The notes beneath the pieces are model-generated. The model was not told the origin of the DNA, did not search any database, and saw only the letters and a program-made list of their open reading frames with translations. This document shows, in pieces, positions 12,977-25,800 of a DNA stretch of 64,000 nucleotides. Source of the stretch: Nautilus pompilius (lineage: Eukaryota; Mollusca; Cephalopoda; Nautilida; Nautilidae). Position numbers and translations under genes: made by a program. Position 1 is the stretch's first letter. Each line of letters opens with the position of its first letter. The stretch covers positions 124,001 through 188,000 of the forward strand of contig JACATO010001464.1 of NCBI GenBank assembly GCA_018389105.1, in the 5' to 3' direction.

Positions 12977-14455
12977 CTTTAGAGCAATCTATACAGATTA
13001 CACATTGGAAATGGCGGGCATGACTGGTTTAGAAGACTCGGCACGCACGAACGTACGGTCATCTAACATTAGATGTGATGAAACTGATCTGCAGTCACTG
13101 AGAACTACCTTTCAAAACCTCATCAATCTCTTTGAAGGTAAAACAATAGAAAGTCTGTTCTGTCTTTCATCTGGAACACAAGTTTCAGTTGAAATTGCAA
13201 ACAATCCTGAAGAATGAAGTACTTGAAAAGGAAACGTTCGAAACTTTTGTTTAAAAGAAACTTGTGGTAAACTTAAGATTCCATGCATCACTTTCAAAGC
13301 AGTCTCTCAAGACGTTTGGTTCTCTTGAAGACAGCAAGAAACTAAAGTCTTCGAAGATGATGGCAATTTAAATGACAACACAACGCAATCTTTTTGGACA
13401 GTCGTTCATTCTCCGCGAAAAGAACAGCTGAGTTTCCAGAATGTACCGTAATATTTACTGGCTAAGGTTCCATGGGCGTTAGCTACACTAGACGGTTTTC
13501 CAGGAAAGACAGATGAAAACAAATGCATACTTCAGCCTGGGAATGACACTGAACTGGTTGACCATCGTGGCTTTGATCACTTGGGTGCATACATTGTTGA
13601 CGAAAACGCCGCTACTGCTGTCACTCATTTCCCTGACTGGATTAAGGCAGAGATTAGACTGTGTCATAGATATCTACAAGAACAATTCAGTTAAATCAGC
13701 TGAGATGAAACGATGAGAATTTCGGATACATACCTGGTAAAAGGCCCGTCGAAGAAGCTGCCAGAAGACTGGAAGTTCTTTCGCTCAAATAACGACATTC
13801 AAGACTGACTTGATGGGACATCTTCCGTCATCGTGGCGAAACGAGAAGCCTGCAGCACAACTTCGGGCTCGTGAGGTCTTCTTTGTTTGTGGGCTTAGCT
13901 GTACCTTCTTGACACCAACTTATAGCATCACAGCAAAGGCGACCTCGGAAAAACGTCCTGTGATCATGGCGTTTTGAGGGTACTTGATGACACACGGTGT
14001 TTCTGAAGGAAGTCAAGTTTGTGTCCTCTCTGCATTGTAAACTATCATTCACAGATGCGATCAAATTAAGCTATGACTTGACCAGGTAGAAATTCCACGC
14101 AGGATCTGGTCCAATATTTTACAGCCATGATGGAAATGACTTGGGTTTCTTGCCACCATGCTGATCATCATTGGAGATGCAAGTTCTGATGGTCAGCTAC
14201 CAAATTTATAAGCATCTTGCATATTCTCCATCACAGCTGACGTAGGTAGAGGGTCGACAAGAATGGAGATCTTGAGTATGGCAGGACTTGAGGTGACATC
14301 CTTCCACAAGAGTTGGTTGACTTTCTGTCAGAGACTGCTCTCTACATCGACACTAACGATGACGAGAAAAATATACAAGTGGCCAGCTTAACCGACGTTA
14401 CTTACGATGATGACGATGATAATGATGCTGATGACAATTCAACCTTAGTAGCTTA
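12977..14455 (+). pseudogene. Right half of the interrupted, decayed gene-like repeat
   Basis: Translation resumes next to the hAT right end with RAIYTDYTLEMAGM, then SSNIRCDETDLQSLRTTF, IESLFCLSSGTQ and, after a stop, EVLEKETFETFV (to about 13243). Further downstream, with frame changes, it reads RNLFGQS near 13385, a WALA-like block after the PWALA position near 13465, VDENAATAVTHFPDW near 13595, YKNNSVKSAEMKR (13675-13716) and VKGPSKKLPEDWKFF near 13735. The order matches my memory of the same uncharacterised family as the left half, including an SIKSxxRxKR-like motif about two thirds along. The tail after about 14260 reads VDFLSETALYIDTNDDE and then an Asp-rich run. Many stops mark it as dead. 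The hAT insertion falls inside what was continuous coding sequence. Confidence 0.5.
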
Positions 14456-17400
14456 CTGACTGGTGAACATTGCTACCAATAATACTGATGGAAATTGAGC
14501 CTACTGTAAATACTATTTCATGAAATTTATATTAAGATGTGTGTGTGTACGCGCGCGCGTGCGTGTGTAATGTGTTTAAATCCTTTCTACATATGTTGAT
14601 ATATAAGCCAGTTGTTTAAATTTATATTAAATATAAACATTGCATTATACTGTCTTTATATTATTGGGCTAATAATGACGCCATCAGGACATCACGAAAC
14701 ACTTTCAGTTTATTCTGTGACAATACATCCACCCATAGGGAAATGAGATAACTTTTCATTTGAAACAACTAAAAATGGTTTGGTATGTTTATAAACGTAT
14801 TATGGGGAATTGTCTATCCCTACCCCCGTGTTCAGTTTTCGTTTATTTGACATACGATAATTTTATTTCCAGACATTCCCTGTAAAACCGGAAGCAGTTG
14901 CCAACAGGCAAATAACTGAGATTTCAAATTTTTATGACATAAGGTCACCAAAAAACATTGTTGAAAATTCACTATGGGTGGATACAGGTGCTATACCTCG
15001 CCCTCGGACTATAACTTATGTTTCTTTTTATTTTACACTTTCTAGAGTGGCGTCAGACGTAATAATTCACTAAAATGGCCTCTTTAACTAAGCAGATAAT
15101 CGACGCCATTCTTTACAGGTCATCCGTGTGGCGCTTAAACACTCATTTTAATGCGAGACTAATTCTTCAGTCCGTTCTTAATATCGGCTCGTCAGGTGAC
15201 AGCATGACGGAAACAGCAGCTATTTTCTCTCCTTTTTATTTCAAGTTACACCAAATTTCTCTAGCGATACGCATCAAACACAAAAGATAATGACGGAGTC
15301 CGACTCCAATCCTGGTTTTAATGGTATTTTTGATATACAAAAAGAGTAGCGAGAAAAGTACGAGTAGAAGTCAGTCCGCTGTGTGGAGCCACCAGATCAA
15401 ACCGCGTGAAGGAAGATCTCTGGCTATCCGCAGAAGGTTAAACAGTCAAAGATGCTTACGTGGAAATGAATTCGCACACGGATTATATTCTTTCTTCTAA
15501 AATAAATGAGGCTTATGTTAATGAATCTAAGTGACTCGGGTCGCTCAATACCCTGGTTTGAACCTGCAACCGGGTCCGCTTTGTCTTCTTCCGAGTACGT
15601 TATTTCTGAAAGGAAAACATAATGTTAATGTTAACCATAAACGCGCCCAGCTGTATACGAACCCACATTTAACAAGGTTCATAAAACACGCGCAGGCAAC
15701 ACAGCATATAGTTTAGTTGGGAGTTCAGAAAACCTAAACTTCTCACGTGTTTATTGAAAACGAAGGGGCATCAATGGTAAGGACGAAATAAGCTGCCGAT
15801 ATTTTTTTAAAAAAAAGCCTTCCCACAATGCAAATTCGCGGGGAAAGACACTATAATTGCTATAATATTTACAGTTTTTAAAAAAAGGAGACAGGACTGT
15901 GCACTCGTATTTGGTTCGGAGAAGAAAGGGTTAGCTTTCGTAGCATTGAAAGTGTAAGAACCTGTTTTCTAATTAACTTCCGAGAAGCTTGGTCCAGGGT
16001 TATACGCCCCTGTTTTAAGGCTGTGGCTCGCACGTCACTGGTGAGCTTTTCTTTTTTTTTTTTTAAAAAAAAACTTATTTATCTGTTTATTTACTTTCTG
16101 ATTAAGTGTTTGAAATTCCCTTTCTGTGGTACACTGAATGATCTGCCTCTCTTACCAAGGTTCCTTTGCGATCGTTAACAGCAAAAAAAAAACAAAACTC
16201 TATTGGGCAAAAGACACTGGATTAGATTCAGTAAAGGGAAGTTACTCGCCCCATCTTTGATGCCATTTAAATGAACATTTCAGCATAACTATGCTTCGTT
16301 AAAGTTATAAAGAATATTAGTAAAGACCTGTTCTCCTTTCCGCACATCACTCGGCGGTGGAGAGAAATGTCAGAGCATCTGCAAACCATTTGTGGATGTT
16401 TATTTGTCTCGAGCGAGCCGACCGCGTGGCTTCAATTCAGAACCCTTCTCTCTTTCACTTTTACCTATAGTGTGGGAAGCTTCGCTGTAGTCTCGGGTTT
16501 GAAACATTTGCGCCATATCCCGCATTCCTGCGACTCTCTGCACTAAAGGTCGCGGTGATGAAAAGCATTTATAGAATGCAAGGTGAGATCGACAGATATC
16601 GGGATACGCAAATCACTACTGACTTCCCATCGCCGGGAACTCCGCGGGTAGTCGGATAAAGGGCCGTGGAATCAGGGAGATAAAAACCGAGAACAGCTAA
16701 CGTAAAAGTCAGGCAGCGAGAAGTTGTTACAAGTGTTCTGACTTAAAGTTCACATCAATTGGAACTGTTCATCTTCATGCATTTAAAAGCTTTATGTACC
16801 AAACAGGCCTAAAGTATTCCGGAATGTGCAAGCGCATTCCCACCCATGGAAACAGAGCCAGTGACCTTTCACTTTTGCATCTAATGGATGGAATCGAGTC
16901 ATAACGACTACTCCGTATCTTCAGTCTATTTGAGCATGTACGAAGCTACTTTAAAACTTAATAAGTTTTATTTATACAAAGGCAAATTACTCAATACTTA
17001 AAAACAAATGATTATTAACACGAGTAATAAAAGTTTATAAATTATGTATATTTTATTTGACTTTTTATGTTTTTCTGCGCCTTCATGTTTGTGTGATTTT
17101 TTTCTTCAAAATATTAAGATAACGGAAATCGAAATGCTGATGTCCATATTATACTTGGGTGCGACTAATTTAAACACAGAATATTGTGATATTTTATTGT
17201 TTTGCTTTTGAAACATATCTTACTACTTTGCCCAAATTTTATATATGTGTGTGTGGAGACTAAAAATCCACGAGCACAGAACTCTCGCCAAAATGAATCT
17301 TCCACAACAGTCAGGTTTCCAACAGACCTGCGTTCATATAATTGCTTTTTTAAAAAAATTAGCTGACTCACCACGATTTCCAACATTAAATGAACAAAAC

Positions 17401-19684
17401 GCGTCATGGGCCAGTAAAATTGCGTAAAGATCGTCTCTCATCAGCGGTCAGGCCAGTGTTGCGTAAAGATAAACCAGCTTCAGTTACTTTGTAAATACCT
17501 AATATTAAGTAATGGAAGCATTTCTATAGTATACTGCCGATGGCCAAACCACCCCTAAAACTGTCTTTTTAATCACTTTTCATACAACTCGGAGACATTT
17601 TTAACCACGATCCACTACTACCTGTATTTTCGCTAACTATCCCTGACCAAAAAAAACGAGCGCCACTGCGATTTGGTTAGAAGGTAAAGGGTACGTGTTA
17701 GTAATCGGCTTGTGCTTGGCTCCGCGGCCATCTTTGTTCTCTGTTTCGTTAAGGGTGATGTATGTCCTCTCCTACAGCTTATGGCCGACTGTCATTTCCA
17801 GGGCTCTCTTGAATATAATACTAATCATATCGCGATTATTTGTTCTGGGTTAGCTCTCAAAATAAACGTCCGCCATACATTAAACCCAGCACAAGTGCCC
17901 CCTTTTCCTCCGCCGTCCCATTGACGGTGTTTATTTTATTCGTCTTATTTCTAATCAACAAGAATAGAACCGGCAAATTTGCTCGGCACTTGTTCAAACA
18001 AATCCCCAAATGTCAGACAAGGAGATGGGAAAAGGGGCGATGAAACTTGTATCTTACCCGCGGTGGTCGAGCCCCTTTCACGCACCTCGTTCGTGTTAAG
18101 GGAAATCTGGTCCTAATTGTAGCATCAGCTGGGAGACGGCTTCATAACGCCGCGCGACATCTGAACACAAGGTAAACACGACGCCACTTGAATATTGTCA
18201 GACCGGCCTCCCCGAGGGGTCCGGGGAAGGTCGACACATGGATGAACTATTTCCAATTACTGTGATTTTAATAATTTTCAGCCCTTTCCCTGAACAGTCT
18301 CCTTGTTGCTCCAAGAGAAGTTATCGTATTCGAAATAAACTACAAGAACCAGGTGGTGGGAACTCATGGTCGATGTCGCTTTTATAAGGTCTGAGATGAG
18401 AAGACTCGCAAACTATTGCCTCCATCATCAATAGGAGGTGTATGACATCCCGTCCAGATCGAATACTTACCTACCTGTCCTTTAAGGAGACATAACGTCA
18501 TTAGTTAAATAGTATGGTTAATCTTAGCAAATCTACAACAAGAGTAGAATTATTAGGATAAATAAACATCTTCTCATTTCAGGAAGATAAATCAGGATGC
18601 ATTTTCTTTTAATTGCAATTGTTAAACTTTAAAAATATTGTAGTGCACTAATTTGAATTTAAATTTGACTAAAGCAATTAATCAACCAAAGATCAACGAA
18701 AATTTCTTTTTTAAGTGAAGTTTTCTTTCCGTTCATTTTCTGAAGAAACTTTAGCAGATCTTTTATAGTTTGGATTGGGTTTTATAATAAATGTATCTCA
18801 ATAAGACGGGTAACTAACCCAACGATGTGCGCCGATTGTCCGAGCTCTTTACAGGTATCCACGTATCTCAGACGTGCAGCGTTCGAAAGACGAAATGCAA
18901 ACGCAAAAGGAAGTTGAACTATCTGGAAAAAAAAGTCGATAAAAGGGGATTTTTCTATATTTGTATGTGTATAAAAATGATATTCGATTTTTAAAAAATC
19001 TAACATTTGAGCGTTAATAATTCGAAAAATGTTTTGCAATGAATAAACAAAACAGATACTTTGTTGCTGTTGTTGTTGTTTTACTTCATCAGTAACTTCC
19101 TCATTTCAAATGATGAAAACAAACAAACAAGTAAGTTATCTTTGGGCATCGCAGTCGCCTCCTGCTCTTCGACTTAGCTGCTGCTTCGCAAAAGCATTTA
19201 ACTCCGCTTTGGGATTTCCGGTGGCGCACGAGTTAAATTTACCTGCGCTAATGTTTCTCCAGCTCAGTTACGTCTGTCTCCTGCTGCCCAGAAGCCCTCC
19301 CGAGTTTTCTGTCCCTCTTTGAGGTTACCTGTTCAGCCGAGAAAATTTTGGTGTTGGATTTTAGAGAAAACTAATTTGCTTTAACAATTTCTCCGTCTGC
19401 GTTTGATGTGACTGAAAGCTACCTTTATTCGGAATGCATAGAATCGACAGGAAGTCCAGATTTGTGTATGTAGACCCTCGTGAGATTTTACCCGGCTCTA
19501 ATTATCACTCAGCTCCATTTATCCTTCATTTCCAGTTTTTTCAGCATTTTTTTTTTTTTGCAATTAACTTTAAGTATTTTTTATATTTACTAAAAGCAGA
19601 TTAACCCTGCTTTGCAATGGGAGCTTAATTATTAGTCTGTGACAATTCAGGTAATAAATTGTAATGTCTACAAACAAATAATAA
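14456..19684. other. Long unique AT-rich region, no gene seen
   Basis: Contains a short GT/GC alternating tract (14538-14569), an A/T homopolymer junction near 16052-16073 and a few CpG-rich patches (about 16400-16680 and 18050-18230). Short frames show no domains. TCCACCCATAG at 14728 and its reverse complement at 14972 form a weak 11-bp inverted repeat 230 bp apart. I see no transposon ends with supporting structure. Confidence 0.5.
14538..14569. repeat. (GT)n(GC)n alternating purine-pyrimidine tract
   Basis: GT repeats flank a central run of alternating CG steps. This is a short microsatellite of a type that can adopt Z-form DNA. Confidence 0.85.
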
Positions 19685-19862
19685 TTGTGTGAGAGAGAGT
19701 GTGTGTGTGAGAGAGAGTGAGAGTGAGTGTGAGAGAGAGAGTGAGTGTGTGGTGTGTGTGTGAGAGAGTGAGAGTGAGTATGTGTGTGAGAGAGAGAGTG
19801 AGTGTGGTGTGTGTGAGAGAGAGTGAGTGTGTGTGGTATATGTGAGAGAGTGAGAGTGAGTG
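19685..19862. repeat. Composite GTGTGA/GAGAGTGA tandem repeat
   Basis: About 180 bp of interleaved GT and GA dinucleotide blocks with irregular larger units built from GTGAG, GTGTGG and GAGAGAG words. The Ser/His/Leu/Thr-rich frame on the opposite strand is an artefact of the repeat. Confidence 0.95.
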
Positions 19863-19942
19863 TATAAAGTTTACTTTTAACATTTTTATTAAATGATATG
19901 AAAAAGCAATAAAAAGGAAAAAATATTCATTGTGATCATTTA

Positions 19943-19970
19943 CGAGAGCTGTCGAAAAGGTATCCGACCT
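19943..19970 (+). repeat. Mariner terminal inverted repeat (left)
   Basis: 28 bp containing the core CTGTCGAAAAGGTATCCGAC, preceded by the TA target duplication. Confidence 0.95.
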
Positions 19971-20013
19971 AAGGCTTGGAAAATAAAATTACGTACTTGG
20001 TGGGGTTCAATTG

Positions 20014-21023
20014 CTAATCCCCTTCGAAGTGGGCCCCTTGTGTCTCCACACACTTAGCCCAGCGATCCTTCCACAGTTCGAAGCACGTCTGGAATGTTTC
20101 TTCCAGAATGGTTCTCAGCTCCGCCGTCGCATTCTGCATGGTGTCCTCTCGGTTCTCAAAGCGGAAGCCTTTCAGTGGCATCTTCATTTTTGGGAACAAC
20201 CAGAAGACAGAAGGAGCCATGTGTGGAGAGTAGGGAGCCTGGCGAATGAGTGAAATGCTTTTCTTTGCCAAGAAACCTTGGATCAGCTGCAACGAATGAG
20301 CCGGGATGCAGCTGCCAGTTTTGTGACGCCCACAGATCCGGTCTCTTGCGCCAAACTGCATCACGAAGACGTTGGAGGACTTCCTGATAGTACTCCTCTG
20401 TAACTGTTTGTCCTTCTGGTGCGTATTCGTGATGCACAACGCCTCGGTAGTCGAAGAAAACAGCATCACCTTGATTTTGCTCCGGACCTGACGTTGGGTG
20501 CTTCCACTGTGATGACTGAGCTTTGGTTTCCGGATCGTACCCATACATCTACGACTCATCTCCAGTTGTCACGGTATTCTGGAACTAAGGATCCCTGTTG
20601 GCAGTATCCAGCAGGTCCTGTGCTCAAGACGAAGTTGTTGTTGTTGTTCCTGAGAAAGCAGCTTGGGCACAAATTTCGCTGCCACTCTGCGCAAGCCCAA
20701 ATCCTCCTTTAAAATTGCATGTGCAGAATCGTTACTGATCCCAACCTCGTCACCAATTTCCCGCACCGTCAAACGACGATCCTCCATTATCAAGGTCCGC
20801 ACTTTCTCGATAACAACTGCACTGCGGCTTGTTGACGGCCTCCCGGAACGGTGGTCACTCTCCACCGATTTGTGGCAACCTTTGAACCTGTTGTACCATT
20901 CTTTTATTTGGATAACACCCATGGCATTGTCACCTGTTGAATTTTGCGAATTGTTTCCGCTTGGGTATCTCCAAGCTTTTGGCAAAACTTGATGCAAGAT
21001 CGTTGCTCCACACGTTCCGTCAT
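20014..21023 (-). pseudogene. Mariner transposase (SETMAR/Hsmar-like, DD34D), broken
   Basis: Start chosen at the ATG read from 21023, giving MTERVEQRSCIKFCQKLGD, the usual mariner N-terminus. The N-terminal DNA-binding half follows with IKEWYNRFK and HRSGRPSTSRS, then the catalytic TGDES motif and the hallmark YGYDPETKAQSSQW, VFFDYRGVVHHEYAP, FWLFPKMKMPLKG and a C-terminal KCVETQGAHFEGD. Lesions: frame changes near 20935, 20640, 20480 and 20310; in-frame TAG at 20585-20587 and 20549-20551, the latter at the usual Trp after GDES. The second catalytic Asp block (HDNAPAH in relatives) is removed by a small deletion near 20305, and SPD is changed to SPH near 20225. About 336 codon-equivalents against the usual ~345. 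It is clearly non-functional. Confidence 0.95.
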
Positions 21024-21200
21024 CACGGGCGAAATGAAAATGCGACGAGTTAGTAGTACAGCACCTCACACGCTGGCTGCCTGACAGCGAGTGACGCACC
21101 CAGCAAGCCCGCCAAAAGCCACGCATGCGCATGAAGGCATGCGGCTACGCTATGCACACTTTTGCCTCCCTAACTTCATTACTTTCCATGGGAATAAATA

Positions 21201-21228
21201 AAGTCGGATACTTTTTCGACAGAACTTA
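21201..21228 (-). repeat. Mariner terminal inverted repeat (right)
   Basis: The reverse complement carries CTGTCGAAAAAGTATCCGAC, pairing with the left end. TA follows at 21229-21230. Confidence 0.95.
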
Positions 21229-21230
21229 TA

Positions 21231-22380
21231 CTTTTGTTTAGAGGAACACACTATAGACCGAAAATCTTTCTTGTTGTAATGATTGCCCTAAAGAAGCTTA
21301 AATCCCGAATTTATATGCAATCTTCTGCTGTCATTCATATTTCAAGCCAATGCAGATATCAGGCAGTAGAAATCGTCAGACTCTTTGTGGTGATCGTCAG
21401 ACAAGTGAAATATGTTCGGCTATACGCCAAACTCGTCTTAGGCGTTGTGTTGTACGATGATGGCAAAAGTTTCTCGCTTTTCAGATTCAAATTAATTTGT
21501 AAAACCATAAATATTAAGTAAATTCTACAAAAAAAATTTTTGAACAGCCAAAGTTATCTGAATTAAGTGGCGCACAGCTAAAAAAGACAATGATCTAGAG
21601 ATAAGCGGGTTAACCACGTCCATGCCATATGGACGACTACGCTTGGCGGGAGGCGTATTTTGAGGATTGGATAAAATTATCTAATTGCGTATTTAATTTA
21701 TTTCTAATTTACAATTAATTATTTTCATTCGAAAAAAAAACATTTTTTTGCATCTTTAGTGAAACTTCAAAATGTATTTCCCTCTCAAAGAGATCACTAA
21801 ATGGTTTTATTGGTGATCAGTAACATTGGTAAATCCGGGTTTTTTCGGGCTCTAATTAGCCGAAAATTTACCCCAGTTTTTATTGTTCCTGTTTACTAAA
21901 TTTTACGTTGTTTGGCACAGAAGGCGAAATTTGATCTTGTCATTGCATTGGGTTAGTAAATACTTAATTAAAATAAATAAGCCTATCCAAAAGCAACCGC
22001 ACGGGAGATGTCAACTTCGATAAATACGATGCATTTTTTTTTTTTTTGCTTTAAAATTCTATTATCTACCAGATTTTAGCTGATTTTCTCTGTAATGCAA
22101 TGAACTTTTGTGCCGCAAAATTTTATTTTTGCAAATTAGTTTAATGCAACTTGTAAGAATTTGAAATAAGGGCGAAGTAGGGGGAGGGAGGGATATGTTC
22201 AACTGATGAAAAATATTCCAAGCTACGGCATTGACGGGTCTTTTTTGTTTTTGTCACCTTTGACGTCAGTGCTGTAAATCTGGGCCTTTTCTATTGGAAT
22301 TGTCTGCCCTTTTCGGAACTAAACTACGGCTGACCAAAAGACTCGTCGCGGTGTATCAATTCTCCTTGTGGGAAATCGCC
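21231..22380. other. AT-rich spacer, no gene seen
   Basis: No recognisable repeat or coding family. The 95-codon frame at 21234-21521 starts inside the mariner flank and has no domain signature. A T-run lies near 22037-22048. Confidence 0.5.
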
Positions 22381-22391
22381 GGCGTTGTCAG

Positions 22392-22572
22392 GCCGGATCG
22401 AGTACCATTACAGCTGAACAAATGGATCGATTCGCAAGCGCTGAGCGCAGTTTCGATGATAGTGTTATTAACCAGCTCGATTCTGCTGGTGGTTCGTCTT
22501 GGTTCAGACATATCCGGTCCGGCCTGATGCAGCGGGGAGATAGGGAAGGGAGTGGGGAAACAAACGTCCAAG
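22392..22572 (+). CDS. Candidate internal coding exon of an unknown gene (weak)
   Basis: A 181-bp open segment bounded by CAG (22389-22391) and GTGAAA (from 22573) reads AEQMDRFASAERSFDDSV and then GGSSWFRHIRSGLMQRGD. The composition is mixed and polar, unlike the low-complexity frames elsewhere. Other frames on both strands are also open here, so openness alone is weak support, and the polypyrimidine tract before the CAG is poor. The first in-frame ATG is at 22422. I do not recognise the protein. It could be a chance frame in a GC-rich patch. Confidence 0.2.
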
Positions 22573-22899
22573 GTGAAAAAAATCTTCTAAACACTGATCA
22601 GCTTCTCTAAAGGTACGGTGAAGATTCCGGGAAGTCTGCTCCTCTTCTTCTCCCTCAGTGGGACCCGTCAGAGGAGTTTTGGTTACTTTCGATGCTGCCC
22701 GCTCAATCGTTGCCGACTCGGCACGGTTGCGATCGCCTCATTCAACCGTATTAGCCAATGAAAGCAAAGCTCACTTTTCTGTTCTGGTTACTGTTATTTT
22801 ACGAACGGAGAAGAAGCCACTTCTAGTTGGAGAGCACGCGGACAGATTTTTTAAAAGGAAAACATCGGCAAAATCAACATGAGATCTGATCGGCCGGCC

Positions 22900-25800
22900 T
22901 CGCTTATAGTGTAACAAACAAAAACAATTCGTTACGTATCTTTACCGTGGCCGAGACCGCTTCCAGTTATCTGCAATGATCCAATCTGCGTTGTTATGGA
23001 TACCCATCAGCGCCTTTAGCACAAATATCATGCATACCAAACTCGATACTAAGAAGATAACGATATCAGATGTTGATACAACGTGGTTCTTATCCGTGCC
23101 TGGTTTCTTTTAACAGGAAACTCTGCTGGAGGACGATAGGTGGGAAGAGAAGGTAAACACTAAAGAAGAAATCAAGCTATTAGCCGGCAGAGCGCAAGCT
23201 GCGAGTTCGCATACGACAACTATAAACAACTAAGAAAAGCACACAACAGCTGGAAATCAGAGTAGACAGGGACCTTCTATGTAGTATCGGAAAACCATCT
23301 TTTATATCTGATAATCTTGGCCAGCGGGAGCATTAAACTTGCATCACGGCGGATGCCAGTTCAAGATTCACAGAATCAACTTGAGAACTCTCAGAACCGA
23401 AAATCGCTTTTAACTTTGCGGAAAATAAAGAAGCACAGAATTTCCAGTTTTATTTACTTATGGATCTGATTCTGTCCAGTGTTGCGTGTTTTTCTACTCA
23501 AAGTCTGAAGTTCAGAATTTATCTAAGATGACATATGTGGCAGGTAAAAAAAAAGTGACTTTCGTCTTAAAATATTAACCGAAGATAAAGTTTAATCGTT
23601 ATTTAATTAATTAATGAATTTTATTTATTGTGTTTTTTTTCATAAGAATTTCTAGCTGATAGAGTAACTGAACGTGTTGTCGTTGAAACCGGAAGCTATT
23701 ACAGCGAGATTTCTAATGAAAGTTTGAAATTCAGATAATTTTTCTATTCAAATTTTACTTAAATACGAACTTAACTTTTACAATATAAATGACTTTATAT
23801 ATTTTAATTTAATTTCTAAAATTTTAATTTATTTTTACCGAAATATTTTGCGTAACGAATTGTACGTTTACGCTGCCAATGCTTGCCAGTTCGTTTCAAG
23901 TACCGATTACTGTTTTGGATACACTTGTATTTTTTTTTAAAAACTTGGATTGTGACTTCGTGATCTCACCAAAACAGTGGCAAATGGGAAAACGGTCCGG
24001 GTCTTGTGGGAAACAGTTAATGCCTTGTGAAGCATGTTGTTTATGACAAGGTTGCCGTGCTTATTGTAGAGTTTCCGACACCTGTCTGTCTTATCCTATT
24101 ACCTGCACTTGTATGCAAGCCGTCCTTTGTAACCAAAGACTTACATAAATGGTCTCGCCGCTCGGACCTTGGTTGTCAGGCTATTCTTTACGGTTTGCCT
24201 GATCTACAGAGTCAATAAAAGGTTACTACCTACCAACAATTATTTTCCATAATTTTTTTTTTTTTTGAGATAGAAACTTTATTCTTGTATCATTTGAAAG
24301 ATAATTTTATGTCATTGCTGTAACCGGTTTTTTTTGTTTTTGTTTAGGTATAACCAAATATGAATCAACAACAATCAGTTGTCATTTGAGCACTGGACCG
24401 GAAAGCGAAGCTGGACAGAATGTTTTTTCCAGAATCCCTGACCTAATCTCATGTGATTATGGGGGATGAGCCAAATATACGGTGTATAAGTCAAAACTGC
24501 GTCATTTGGAACAATTGTAGGGTACGTTACATGGAGGGCTGAGTAATGCGCCACAAAATCTTTTTGTTCGCTCTGATGAATATTCGGCGATGTGTTTGTG
24601 AATATGTATTGATAATACTGGAGCTTATATTGAAATTTAATTGTGATAATAAATGGCCAAAAATTATCTTTTAAATGGCACTAGAATGAAGCTTCCATTG
24701 CCCATTAGAACAAAATATGTTAAAAGATTTAAGTAGAAAGTGACTCATTTGAAATTAACAGATTTAAAAGTCTTTCCCCGGGATGACAAATACCAGAGTT
24801 GCAGCCCGCGTCGTTAGGTTTTTTGTTGGATATCAATGGTGGTCGGGACAGGGGCCTGCACGATCTCTTTTTTAAACACATGAAAATTCCCTGAACGTGG
24901 AGTGGACTTCGAAATCCTGCGGCTTCACTTTTGCTCAGCCGGAACTTTCCGAAATCCTGACGCCGCTATGTTTCCGTGCAGGTGCTGGCGCGCGTTTCCG
25001 GTCGACTTGTCGAACGCAGTCTGTTAACACGTGTAACTTAAAACGAAAAAAGGGAAACGAAGAGTGAAAGGGGCTGGTGCATTTCCTCCATTTACATTAC
25101 TGTTATTGTTTGCTTACCACATAGGGTGCTCGCTGGCTATAAGGGCGGTCTTGGCTCCCCAATCGTTGGCTCGGTCCTCCCCACACCTCTTTAACAGTCT
25201 TTCCTGCGATGGTTTCTCCTGAATTCTTCGGTTTCCTTTCGTTACTAATCCAATGAGACTTGGGGAGGTTCTTCCGCTCGGTTGGCTGAATTCGCGGTAA
25301 ATGTGTCGGGCCGCTATAGGTGTCAGGTAACCGTTGTCCACGCCTTAGCGTTTCCGGATTCTGTTAGTTGGGGTTCTCAGGAGATACGATTAATACAGAA
25401 ACGAAATGATGATCTCGTTGCAATTTAAGAAAAATGAAAAAAAAATCACGTATCATAAAAACAGTATAATGCACGGAACGTGTCTGCAGAAATGGTGAGC
25501 CTGCTGCGAAACACGTCAGCAGCACTAGCATCCCTGAAGAGCGAGTTTGGCAGACACCTTTCGGAAGCATGACTTCTAAAGTGGACCAAAACTCACTGTC
25601 CGGCCAGTTCGGGGTGGAAATCCTGAAAGGGAAGAAAACGGTAAATTTCTGGAAGGAAAGAACGTGCACCTGTTTTACTTGGATGTGGACAGGCTAAAAT
25701 TAACGGACGCTAAGGACTTCCGGTTTCTAACGTTTTAAAATACATATCTATATTTAATATGTCAGCGTAATAATGTATTTATTTTATTTTATTATTTTTA

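Larger units (their letters stand above)
19943..21228 (-). mobile_element. Complete but inactive mariner transposon, 1286 bp
   Basis: Both 28-bp terminal inverted repeats are present. The left end (19943-19970) carries CTGTCGAAAAGGTATCCGAC. The reverse complement of the right end (21201-21228) carries CTGTCGAAAAAGTATCCGAC, one mismatch in that 20-bp core. TA dinucleotides flank the copy at 19941-19942 and 21229-21230, as expected for mariner target-site duplication. The length is typical of mariners. It encodes a broken transposase on the - strand. Confidence 0.95.

Noticed and set aside
14728..14982. 11-bp inverted repeat TCCACCCATAG as ends of a small non-autonomous transposon
   Set aside because: No flanking target duplication and the ends do not extend beyond 11 bp. 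This is within chance for this length of search.
15550..15590. GGTTTGAACC resembling a tRNA B box
   Set aside because: No A box at the right distance on either strand and no acceptor or T-stem pairing, so neither a tRNA nor a SINE can be supported.
16405..16445. GCCACGCGGT on the - strand resembling a SINE head
   Set aside because: Similar to the head of SINE copy 3 over about 10 bases only, with no B box downstream.
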